DNA of 64,000 nt. Origin: Sesamum alatum. Taxonomy: Eukaryota; Streptophyta; Magnoliopsida; Lamiales; Pedaliaceae. Positions 1-10,155 of this stretch are shown here, in pieces. The stretch is taken from contig JACGWO010000011.1 in the NCBI GenBank assembly GCA_034509735.1, forward strand, positions 17,149,573 through 17,213,572. Reading direction: 5' to 3'. Below the pieces are notes generated by a model. The model made no database searches. It saw nothing but the letters and a program-made list of their open reading frames with translations, and was not told the origin of the DNA. The number at the start of each line of letters is the position of its first letter. Position 1 is the first letter of the stretch. The position numbers and the translations under genes were made by a program.

Positions 1-94
1 AAATAAATTTTAGTATAATTTTTTATTTTTTTTGGTATTTTGATACTAATATAAGTATATTTAAGAACAAAAATTATTTATAATTTTTAGGAGA

Positions 95-367
95 TAGAAA
101 ACAAAAAGAAACGGTTAAAAAAAGTCAATTTGGACAATGATAATTTTAAATAAAATATAGGGGCATTTTAATGAATTAAAGACAGAAAAAAGGTCAAAAT
201 ACGCAAAAAATCAAGCCCAAACGCACTTCAAGCGCGTGCACCCCACCTTCCGTCAATTTCTAACAGAAGGGGGGTTTTGTGCTGCATTTATTAAACCATA
301 GGGGGGGCTTTTTGCCTATTTAAAAAATACAAGGGAATTTTTAACTATTTCGCGAAAACACATGGAG
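95..367. mobile_element. MITE fragment related to the 52.9-53.6 kb element
   Basis: The block ending in a run of G, a TGCCTATTT stretch and AAAACACATGG resembles the right half of the element at 52944-53648, which has a similar ACCTATTTT block and ends in AAAACACAGGGG. Both carry a CCGT(C/T)AA segment upstream. No matching left end is present, so this is a truncated copy. No coding potential is seen. Confidence 0.4.
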
Positions 368-479
368 GTAAAATTGGAGTTTAGCCTAGTTTTTATACAA
401 ATGTTCTTCTTCCCAATATCTAACAATTTGACATAAAATTTTAAAGCGTAGATGACATAGAGTGGAAGAAATATGACCT

Positions 480-777
480 TTTACTATGATTATGTATCAT
501 ATTTAAAAGTAAAAATTATGGTGAATATTAATTAACCACGGTTGTGCAATGACTGTAGTCGTTGTTTCTGCAAATAAGGACAAAATATTTGCAATAATTA
601 AAAATTGTGTCAAATATTTTGGCCATAGATAAAATCATAGCTAATATTGATTAACGTAGTCACAACTTAAGTTTTCGTGTGGACTTTGTCTGCCTGAGAT
701 AGATAGTATTGATTTACTAGAAATTTTAAGCCATCGTGATTTATAGTTTAGAAAATAATCAATTCTTTTTTGTAGTG
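480..777. mobile_element. Orphan CACTA-type terminus
   Basis: The stretch ends in TTTTTTGTAGTG, which is the reverse complement of CACTACAAAAAA, the usual plant CACTA (En/Spm) terminus. The preceding 300 bp repeat short motifs (ACCACGG, GACTGTAGTCG, GATTAACG) that resemble the subterminal region before the similar terminus at 8078. The opposite end is not in the window, so size and coding content are unknown. Confidence 0.45.
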
Positions 778-1436
778 ATAAATGGTCCTTTGAGTTTGTG
801 TCTAAAATTACTTGATTATCTCATATTCATTTCCTAACCTTATTAGCACTAAAGTTTGTATTTTGTATCATTTTAGTCCCTTGGTCAGCTTTTCGGTAGG
901 AAAAGTAATTGGAGTTTCAATTTTTTGAGAAAAATGGTTATTCTAATTTTAATTTTGCACTTTAGTCCCTTGAGGCACTTGTACTTGGGCCTATTGATGA
1001 GCCAAAAATACTCATAACCAGGCCCATTATAACGGGTGCAGACGAGGTTCAGACTCGTACTTTTAAATCAGATCTAAACTCATTAAATTTAAACAATTGG
1101 GTCTTTATCAGGTAATATACCTGTTCTAACCCGACTCAAATTTTTCCCAAATTCTCAATTCTCTCCACAGACAACAGAGTCGTAGACCACTCTCCTCTTA
1201 TCTATCTCATCTCTATGCGTCTTCGCCAGTTCGTCCCGCTACGCTCTCCAAACCCGCCGCCACTTTCGCCGCGCCCACTCAAGAAACCTGCTGCGCGCAG
1301 CTGCTCCCACCCCTGTCGAGCATAGTATACTGTTGGTGTTAGGGCTCTGTATTTGAAATTTTCACATTTCTTAGTTGAACCCCAACTAAAAATTTAGACC
1401 CATTCTTGGTAGATATATACCGGTATTAATTAACTT

Positions 1437-2031
1437 GGTTTAATTGCATTTACTGCCCCGTATATTAAGGGGGGTGGCAAAATAAGGACCCTATAAATAG
1501 GAATGGCAATTAGTGTCCTGGAATTAAATATTTTTTTGGTAATTGTAGGACTCCGGCCACCGAATTTTTAAAACTGGTCGGAATTTTATGACATGGAGAG
1601 AAATTATGATTTTTTTTTTTGGGGAAAAACTGACTGTGCATGTTTTTTAAGACACCATACCACATAAGCGCTGACATGAAAAAAATAGTATAAAATAAAT
1701 TTTAAATTTATATTATGTATATAATTATAAATTATAAAAATAAAATTATTTTTCAATATAAATTTAAAAAATAAAATTATTATATAATACAAATAAAATT
1801 ATTATATAATATATATTTTAAAAATTATAAATTAAATTTTAAATTTATATTATGTGGGTTGTGGGCCTAGGGGTAGGGGGTGCTGGGGGTTTTGCTTTTG
1901 TTTTAAATTTATATTATATAAAAATAATAATTTTATTTTTTATCATTTATTAGCACTATTTGCCACCTGTATATTTAGGGTCCTTATTTTGCCACCCCCT
2001 TAACATACGGGGCAGTAAATGCAATTAAGCC
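1437..2031. mobile_element. MITE with ~60-bp terminal inverted repeats, MULE-like
   Basis: The first ~60 bp (GGTTTAATTGCATTTACTGC onward, with GGTGGCAAAATAAGGACCCT further in) is mirrored at 1970-2031. The direct repeat TAATTAACTT flanks it at 1427-1436 and 2032-2041, giving a 9-10 bp target-site duplication typical of Mutator-like elements. The interior is AT-rich and has no credible gene. Confidence 0.75.
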
Positions 2032-2041
2032 TAATTAACTT

Positions 2042-3142
2042 TGTAGGCTTTTGCTTTCTTTTTTTTTTTTTTTGTGTATGTTTTTGGGCAAGTTTTCATG
2101 TTGCATGTGATGTTGATTGATATTGCACAAATAATAATTTAAGTAACAGTCAACTGAAAGTTAAATGATTTGTTTATTAATTAGAAGGTGGGTACAATCA
2201 CCGATACGTTACAATGATCCGTGGATGTTTAATCTTTTTTTTCTAACTAAGTTTTCTCTTTGTCTATCTGTCCTCACTTCAAATGAGGAATTGAGCTCAT
2301 ATTTATGCTATTGCTCTATATACCGTAAGTATCGGTCCTTGACTATTTTGCCCTTCATCCCTTTGACCAAAGGGATGTGTGAAAACCTTTTGAGATGTCT
2401 AAATGGTCCTTTTCTTGGTTCTTCATTAATGCTAGAGCTCCATGGATGGAGCTCTAGATTGCTAAAACCTCTCCTTGTTTCCTATAATTCCTCCTTAGAT
2501 TAGCCACTTTATGGGACATACATAAATGTTGGTTGACTATTAATTCTTTCTATATCACTGACTTACTGCTCTTGTTCAACAATCTTGCACGCTCCTATTC
2601 GTGACGAATTTCATCCTAATCCTTTATTTTGTTAGTTGTTTTTTTGTTCATTTTCTTAAGAGAGGGCACTGAACCTTATTTATCTTGTGGGAGATTGGTG
2701 ATGGGCCAAGTGGATTTAGGCTGGAGTCCAAATTCTATTGTAAGAATGTGGTTTGTCACCAAACCAAGAATTAAGACTTGGAGACTACAACTTTCTCAAG
2801 TTCTGCTGGACTTAAGAATGTCTTGGAAGATATATTTTGATTTGTAAGAAAATCAAACTGCTTCGATTAAGCAAAGCAAAGACAGTAGAAATCCACCGAC
2901 TTTTCAAGAACTATCAAAGACTGTTGCTTTTTGAAATAATTTATAGAGTCGAAAAAATCTTAAACGTGACAATAAACAATCATGTCGCTTTGGGGAGGTT
3001 GGCTACAGATAACTTGAAAAAGGGGAGTGTTGAAATGAGTGAGAGAGGAAAAGGGGAGTTCGAGCAAGAAACTAAAGAAAAGGAGATAATTACTTAGTGG
3101 AATATGCATGCAAGCTATGCATTGATATGTTTTTTTGTTCTT
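2042..3142. other. Unrecognised sequence inside the inverted-repeat unit
   Basis: Three short plus-strand reading frames (2165-2503, 2629-2847, 2837-3097) lie here. None shows a domain, signal peptide or motif I recognise. The base composition is less AT-rich than the flanks, so this may be a decayed coding or transcribed region. I do not assign a function. Confidence 0.3.
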
Positions 3143-3419
3143 GGGATAATTACATTTATACCCCTAACCTATTATTTGTTTACACAAATTACTCCTGCTT
3201 TTGAATAATTACACATACACCCACTAGAATGTTAAACATTATTTACACAAACCACCCCTATTTTTTAAAAAATTATACTTACATCCCTCAAAAGTATCGA
3301 CGTTATTACACAAACTATCCCTATTTTTTGGCTATCAAGGGTGGATTCTGTAATTATGCAAAAGGTAGGGATAGTTTGTATAAATAAACTATAATTCAGG
3401 GAATGTAAATGTAATTATT
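3143..3419. mobile_element. Palindromic MITE, copy 1
   Basis: A ~280-bp fold-back sequence begins GGGATAATTACATTTATACC and ends with the mirrored GTAAATGTAATTATT. It is the same family as 48969-49246, in opposite orientation, with shared internal landmarks such as CACCCACTAGAATGT and TTTTTTGGCTATCAAGGGTGG. The right terminus is eroded and no clean target-site duplication remains. Confidence 0.65.
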
Positions 3420-4385
3420 CTTAAATTTCATGGTTTGATTCTTTACATGAAAATATGTTGAATGGTTCTGTTGGATTAATAGAGATGATTAGTGATTTAC
3501 TTAGTGGAATATGGAAGACAAACATATTTGATTAATCAAATGATATCTTAATTCTTAAAGAAGATTGTGTTCTACTCCATGTTGTTTCCTTTTTTGTGTA
3601 TCAATTGACTTTTTCGCATTCGATCTTGTTCAGAATTGTTTGTTATAATGTGTTTGACAGAGATTGAGAGGTTGGAGGGTCTAAAGAAATTCTGGTGTAA
3701 TGAACTGACGATGGCAAATTTATTTTATTCAAATATACAAATGAGAACACCTCTGTGACTCTCTAATGGTGCTACATTCCTCGTGATTATACTTCCCTTT
3801 AGACGTGGTTTACTGGTGAAGGTGTTTGAGAAGCATCATGCTGAGGTTTGGAGGCAAGAATATGTGTTAATGAACAATAGTTAAGATCCACAACCACAAT
3901 AAATCTTGCAAGTGATAGAATTTTTAGAACAAAGTCTGATGTTTTGGGGTCACTTAATGTTGTTATAATTTCCCTTACCTTTATCCAACATTCAATGATG
4001 TTTTAGTGGGTTATTTTTTTCAGTTAAAAAAAAAATAAAAAAATTAGAAGAAGCGGGCCTGGGTCAGATCCAACTCGAAAATCGAGTCTGGTCAAATTTA
4101 GGGTTCTATGGGTCTTGAGTTGGGTTCAATGAGTGGGGTAGGACCTGGATATAAATTTTTTTTATTTAGGGCTCATGTTGGCCTAAATTTGGATAGGATA
4201 AGACCCTATACATTGACAGACCTACTTGTACCGTTTGATGGAAAATGTGAATTGATCATTTTTCGCTCAAAAAATTGAATTTTCTGTGACCTTTTTCCCC
4301 TAGAAAGTTAATTAGGGGATTGGAATGAAATAAAATACGAATTTCTGGAAGATAATGTTAGAGAATGAAAATGAGGGACTAAATA

Positions 4386-4882
4386 AATACAAACATAATT
4401 AGAGTATATAAATATTTGAGAAAAGAATTATTTGTGAATCTTGGACATAGAAGTCATATATATATATATATTAAAATGATAGTTGACTAATATTAAGTTA
4501 ATTTTGATCGAATATTAATTTTTTATATTTTTAATTTTTTAATTATTAAGAAAAATTCTAATTGATTGGTTTAATTTTTGTTGGAAATTTCAAACAAAAA
4601 ACACTTAACAAACTAAATCCTCAAAATGTTTGCATGAAAATAGAGAAGCCCTCATGAAGATATTCGAACAATTTTTCCTCTTAGAGTTGCATCCAATTCA
4701 AACACTTAAAATCACATCAAAAGATCAAATATAAATAAGAATATCGGTTAAAATTTTGAATAACAAAAAAGGTAATTATGCCATTACTTATCATTTTTTG
4801 TTGTGCTTAAACTCAACCCCTTTTAATGCATGAATGGAGGTTTTCTTTCAAGATGCATATTGGTTAGCTACATAAATTATAT
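4386..4882. other. AT-rich spacer
   Basis: AT-rich intergenic DNA with a short (TA)n tract near 4455-4470. I see no gene, repeat boundary or regulatory signal here. Confidence 0.6.
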
Positions 4883-5857
4883 TATTTTTCTAGGTTGATT
4901 GCAATTTTCATCATGTAGCTATAGGCTCCTGGTATTTTAGTCTTTTAAGTATCTAGGGCAGCAAAATGGTCCTCTATCTTTTCAATTTTCGCGAAATTTG
5001 GTCTTTCGGTTGTTGGATTTGTAGAAAATTGCCGAAAGAGTGGCACATGGCTCGCACATAATGGCTTAAAATTGGGCATTTTTCTGCTATTGGTTGATAC
5101 TTTACAACTGGCAGTTGAAATAAATTTATAAAAATAAAATAAAATACTTACCGACATGGCACTACAAGAAAATATGGAATTAGCAACGACATATATCCGT
5201 TGCAAAATAGAAAAAATAGTTGCTAATACAGATTAGCATCGAATTTAGTAAGAAAAATATTTACTTGCTAATTAGCTCGACGCTAATTTTAGCATCAAAT
5301 TTCTTTTGTTACTAATTTTACTACAAAATTTACTAACGAAAATATTCGTTGCTAATTAGCAAGGGATATTTTTGTTCCTACTCATAGCTAGGAATATATT
5401 CATTGCTGATTTTGTTACTCAATATTTAAATATTAAATTAATCTAATTATTCAGCATCATAAATATTTGTTGCTAATATTAATTATAATATTGGATTTCA
5501 ATTCATCATCATATTTTCTTTTGCTAATTTCATTATTATAAAATAATTATAATTTTTTAAAAATTCTCAAATTAAATTATTTTAAATTTTACCTAATTGA
5601 TCAATTATAAAATAATATAAATAATAGCAATAAAACAAAATGAACCAACAAATTATATTAAAACAATTAATATGAAACTGAACAAAAATACCATAAGTAC
5701 CAATATCAATTCATAAGCAATGTAAAGATTTTTACATATTATTGACATATTGTTTCATTCAGAGCTAGTGCTATGATAATACTTATCTTACCAATACCAA
5801 TAGCGGCACAAACTAGGCTAATTCTATGTCTAGATTCTGTCATAATGAAAAAACAAT

Positions 5858-7740
5858 CTACTGTCTGGCCTTGCATTGTGAGCATGAGTTTAAGCCAGGG
5901 TGAATAATAGAACAAGGAATAATATCAAAAAACTCTTCCAATCTCACAGCATTGGATCCCCTGCTCTTGCACAAGAAAGCAGGTAGTGAGGCGACATCTA
6001 CCAGAGAACCTCTACAGCAATCCCTCACAGCTTTAGATAGTGAGGCAACATCTACCGGAGAACCTCTACAGCAATCCATCACAACTTTATACACAGGTGC
6101 TGCAACTGGCCCAGTTTTCTGAATGAAATCTTGATATGATATTGGCAAGCTCTCAGGGTGCATAACAAAAGAATACATAACCTGATACGTTCTTATAATC
6201 AGACAACCAAGAAACTTATAAATGTATCAGAAATCAAATACAAAGCACAACAACTGGTGAGGCATACATGATTTTCTTAACTACAACTTTTATTTCATAA
6301 GAAAATGATCACAAGTTCTTCTAAGTAGCCATCAACTTTACCAAAGATTAAAAAATTTCAGAAAATAATGGAAATAACAGAAGTGGCAAGTCGGACTTTC
6401 TACATGTAAAATTACCTGTGCACAAGCTATTGCAAAGAGTAGAGTACCCCCCATGACTCCAATGACTTCCAAGAGGTGGAATCTGTTTTTGGATTTAGCA
6501 GAGTTATATGCACACTGAATAAATTATTAAATATATTAGATACGTGGGAAAAAAAGAAAAAACATTCCTTGTTCATCATTGAGTATGGGGAAAAGTTAGG
6601 ACGATGAAAGAAAAGGTACTTGTACCTGAGCAACCCTAGCCAAAAGATACAAAGTCAGTGTGCGCCTTCAGCTGGGATCATCTAATGCTAAAATAGATAA
6701 GCCTGAGAGTGCGCCTGCTAAAATCCTGTTCCATCATTCCATTAAAAAGGTCATATATATGGGATTGGTGAAAGTATGCAATTAAATATCAAGGAAGATA
6801 TATTAGACAAATACTTAAATTCTAGTTAAGAATAACGAATATACTGTTAAAAAACACAACATAAAGATATGGATAACATAAACAAAATCGTAATATTAAA
6901 ATAAAAATAAATGCTTGTTAGTTGTTGACTCACGCATTTACTGGAGTCTCTATCTTTCTCAACATTCTCAACAAATATCTTATAGCATGGTAAGAATCAG
7001 TGAATCCCCCGAAAAGCTTCGGCATGCTTTCTCTCTGACTATAAGGTCCTTCTCCGATACAAGTTGCTGCAAACAAATTGATAGTCCGCTATAAGATAAG
7101 AAAACTCTTGCAAGATATATCTTCTATTAAATCATGAAACACCAAATACCAAACAACAAGCATCTCATCATCCACTAAATTGACGGTGTTTCAACCAAAA
7201 GCTTCATCACAATCTCAATTTCCTCCCCGATCAGAAAAAATTAGAGTTATACACTAGGATAGTCAATATTTTCACACCTTGATATGAAGGAGAGAGGAAT
7301 AGGACTTGAGACGAGCGAGCTTTTAAAAGCGCAGAGAATTCCGATACGAACGCGAATACCATAAGAAATAATCATTCAAATGAAATAAAACGGATTAACC
7401 AGAAACAAATAGATACATACCTTGCTATTAGATCTTATGCTGGTGGATTGATGCGGTGGTGCTTGCAAGCAAATAGCAGACTGGCGATCAAAAATTGCTA
7501 GAAACTAGAAAGAGAAGAAGGTGGCCAACAGTGTGTTAGAGAAGAAGGAAACACTAAAATAGAACAGAGAAGGAACTTCCCTGAATCGCTAAAATTCTTT
7601 ATACCTTCAGAGAGAATCGCTGCTTCTAAATCGGCGAGACCAAGCAACGCTGCTTCTCAAGAAAGAAAATGGAGAAATGTTCAATTTGGGAATCGGTGTT
7701 GAGTGTGGAGAGAGAGAAATTAGAGCATTTTGAGTAAGGA
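5858..7740 (-). pseudogene. Captured TMEM135-like gene fragment in CACTA
   Basis: Minus-strand exons joined by GT-AG introns read as part of a plant TMEM135-like membrane protein (annotated in plants with the Tim17/22/23 family). A 5'-UTR-like exon lies at about 7740-7421 with donor CAAG/GTATGT. Coding exons follow at 7066-6934 (MPKLFGGFTDSYHAIR...), 6725-6626 (ILAGALSGLSILALDD...), 6514-6416 (CAYNSAKSKNRFH...) and from 6181 on (VMYSFVMHPESLP, then KTGPVAAPVYK and CCRGSPVDVASL). Splice phases agree across all joints. Damage is clear: an in-frame TGA at 6668-6670 before RRTLTLYLLARVAQ, a 54-bp tandem duplication repeating CCRGS.VDVASL near 5985-6090, and an altered segment HLLEVIGVMGG. Only part of the parent gene is present. 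Family identity is from recognition, not a search. Confidence 0.72.
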
Positions 7741-7799
7741 ATGGATGAGAAATTAAAGTGGGGTGGGAAAAAAATCAATATAACTACATTTTTAAATGA

Positions 7800-8078
7800 T
7801 CATCCCTAAAAATTATGGTAAATAATTATTATTAACTATAATTTAATAAAATTCATTGTAAAAATTAATTTTGTCACCACAAAAAAACTTATTTATCATG
7901 GCTAAAAGCAGTGGTAAAAATATTTGTTGTGGCTTTTAGTCATGGCAAATGTTTTAGTCACCCTCGCAAAAATCACGACCGACAATCGTTACGTGGCCGT
8001 GGTCAATAACTATTTGCTACAACTATTTAATATTAACCATGATAATTAATCATGATTAATATCATATTTTTTGTAGTG
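7800..8078. mobile_element. Second CACTA-like terminus, nested
   Basis: The segment ends TTTTTTGTAGTG and is preceded by short repeated motifs (CATGGCTAAAA, GTCATGGCAAA, CGTGGCCGTGGTC, CATGATTAATC), the layout of CACTA subterminal repeats. It resembles the orphan end at 777 and differs from the host element's own ends. Its partner terminus was not found, so it may be a truncated nested element or part of a composite. Confidence 0.4.
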
Positions 8079-9169
8079 GGAATAATTAAGTCAATGTTTA
8101 ATATCCAATAGTAAATCATAAAAATGAAAATTATTTTTATTAGTATCTTAAAATTTTACATCTAGAGGGAATTAGAGATAGTAAGTAAACAAAAAGTTAT
8201 GTTTCAGATTCCGTATATTTTTTTGTCAGTACTACTCCTGGTAACGAGGTTTTCCTTAAAAAGAAGAAAACGAAAAAATAAGAAGAGCAACCCACTTTAA
8301 TTACTTTTGGAGGCCCAGTTCGATTAATTTGAACTTGTTATATATAACTAGCTTGAAATTTTTGCTTATAGTAAAAATATTCTTAATAAAAGGTCATTCT
8401 TTTACTTTTTTTTAATTAATTAAAGTTGAAATATTTAAAATTTGTATGGATATAGAAATATAATGTCACAATAAAAGTTTTTCAATTTAATTAATTATAG
8501 TTTGCAATAAATTCTTTTTTATTGCTAAATTTTATTTATTTTTGCAAAATGTTCAGCTATGAGTTCTGCAACAAAAATTTTAGGAAGAATTTTCTAATTT
8601 TTTTTATCAAAGCTAGCTACAAACTTTTGCGACATGAAAATTTGTTTCTAAATTTAGCAACGAAAAATTTAGTTTCTAATGTTTATTTCGAAAGTACAAA
8701 TCCTTATCCCTTGCTAAATTCATTGCTGATCACCAACAAATTTACTCTCGTTTCTAATTTTCGTAGCTATCTACATAATTTCTTGTAGTGTGGCTAAAAT
8801 CGCCACGTCATGCTGCTTAGTCGGAAGTTGAGGGACTTACTAACGTGGCTATTTTAGCCACGTTGGCAAGTATTTTTGTTTTGAAATTTACTCCAGCTAC
8901 CACGTGGAAAAATATTAACTAATAGCAGAAAAGGCCTAATTTTATTCCATCACGTGAGAGGCATGTGTCACTCTCGATATTGTAAAATTCTTGTAACCAG
9001 AGGATCAAATTTGCGAGAATTGAAAAGATAGACGACCATTTTACTACCATAGATACTTAAAGGGCTAAAATGCCAGGAGTCTATAGCTATAGGACGAAAA
9101 TTGCAATTAATCCTATTTTTCTGGCAACATACTAGCAAACTGATTTTGCATATGATTATCACGTTTTGT

Positions 9170-9171
<2 letters not shown>

Positions 9172-9256
<85 letters not shown>
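9172..9256. repeat. Compound microsatellite (GAT)16 - (ATT)12
   Basis: A perfect GAT trinucleotide run of 16 units (9172-9219) is followed, after one C, by 12 ATT units (9221-9256). Long methionine, isoleucine, histidine or asparagine reading frames here are artefacts of the repeat. DNA from here to 9472 is AT-rich with no other feature. Confidence 0.95.
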
Positions 9257-9258
<2 letters not shown>

Positions 9259-9472
9259 CCTTGGTATTTTTATTATTAAAAATTTCTTTTTTGTTTGTTA
9301 TTTTTTCGCTTTTTATGTTCTTTGGATGTGTTAAAAAATTTCCCATAAATTTGTTATTTTAATTGATGATTTATTTCCTTACGATTTACACTCACACAAA
9401 TGATTCATTTGTCAAAGTTTCTTTTTTGACAATAATAATTTTTAATGCTTCAATTGTCTATTATCATGTGTT

Positions 9473-9762
9473 TGTTATAAACTTAGAAAATTCTAAGCTT
9501 ATTAGCCTATTACTCCTAATTGTATATGAGAAACAATAAGAATAACTATTCTCTCCAAATCATTTTTCTTATTCTTCCGAAAGCTTATTTGCAGATAAAT
9601 TACATAGTGGTATTTATAGACTACCAAAATTATTGTTACAAACTATATTATTAAAAATATATAATTACAAACATAATGGAGGATACAAAAGGTTAGAAAT
9701 ATTATGGGGGAATACCAAGGGGTGTGTTCATTCACACACGATCATTATATGCATTTTCAACA
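9473..9762 (-). repeat. 3' LTR of the minus-strand copia
   Basis: On the minus strand the sequence starts TGTTGAAAATGCATATAATG right after the purine tract AAGGGGGAG and ends TTTATAACA, giving TG...CA borders. An LTR promoter TATA box (CTATAAATACC) lies at about 9609-9619. The matching 5' LTR is absent, so insertion age cannot be read. Confidence 0.65.
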
Positions 9763-10147
9763 CTCCCCCTTGAATGCACATATCTCATTATATACATCAT
9801 ATCTCATTAAAAATCTTGCCTGGAAAAACTCAATAGGACAAAAACCAAAGCTAAGGAAAGAGTAAGGTTGTATAATCTCTCCCTCAATTTAGGCAGATAT
9901 CTTTCAGACATCGCATGCCAATATTTTGTACAAGCTGCCACTTCTTGGTAATGACTACGTAAATAAATCTGCTAAGTTCTGACTTGATGGAATCTGTTTA
10001 ACATCAACTTTTCCTTCCACTTGAAGCTCGTGAGTGGAGAAAATTTTTGGTGATATGTGTTTGGTTCCGTCGCCTTTAATATATCATTCATTGATTTGGG
10101 CGATGCAAGCCACATTATCTTCATATATTACTGTGGGACTTTTCTCA
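9763..10147 (-). pseudogene. Copia pol 3' end (RNase H tail)
   Basis: Minus-strand translation in mixed frames gives the end of copia RNase H/pol, including segments like SERYLPKLRE shortly before the polypurine tract and a VDVKQIPSS-like stretch. It is interrupted at 10147 by the hAT insertion and resumes after 11822. Stops and frameshifts make it nonfunctional. Confidence 0.55.
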
Positions 10148-10155
10148 ATTGATTC

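Larger units (their letters stand above)
784..4380. mobile_element. Large inverted-repeat unit, about 3.6 kb
   Basis: About 180 bp at 818-1000 reappears in reverse complement at about 4212-4385. Both arms share a TTCAATTTTTTGAG core and the order CATTTTCATT-like, TCCC-like and TACTTG/TACAAG blocks. This suggests the long terminal inverted repeats of an old MULE-like element. I could not settle exact ends or a target-site duplication. Inside lie two MITEs (1437-2031 and 3143-3419), a CG-rich pyrimidine tract near 1190-1320, and unrecognised sequence at 2042-3142. Nothing recognisable was seen at 3420-4211 beyond AT-rich DNA. Confidence 0.45.
5160..8789. mobile_element. CACTA (En/Spm) transposon, non-autonomous
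   Basis: The element begins CACTACAAGAAAATATGG and ends with the inverted TTTCTTGTAGTG. The 3-bp duplication TGG flanks it at 5157-5159 and 8790-8792, the hallmark of this superfamily. Subterminal regions repeat motifs such as GTTGCTAAT/ATTAGCAAC, as usual for transposase-binding ends. No transposase was recognised. The cargo is a minus-strand, exon-intron copy of a host gene (see 5858-7740). A second CACTA-like terminus lies inside at 8078. Confidence 0.88.
4892..9113. mobile_element. MULE-type element split by a CACTA insertion
   Basis: The left arm (4892-5159) and right arm (8790-9113) are inverted repeats of each other, with the shared blocks ATTGCAATTTTC, TATAG(G/A)CTCCTGG, TTTAAGTATCTA and TCTATCTTTTCAATT. 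The 9-bp direct repeat TATTTTTCT sits just outside at 4883-4891 and 9114-9122, the TSD length expected for Mutator-like elements. Without the nested CACTA the element would be only about 590 bp, so it was a non-autonomous fold-back element. Confidence 0.75.

Noticed and set aside
2165..3097. Three short plus-strand frames as a small gene
   Set aside because: No domains, no splice-consistent joining, and they lie in a repeat-bounded unit.
9101..9346. Frames with poly-Met/Ile or poly-Asn/His runs
   Set aside because: They are translations of the GAT/ATT microsatellite.
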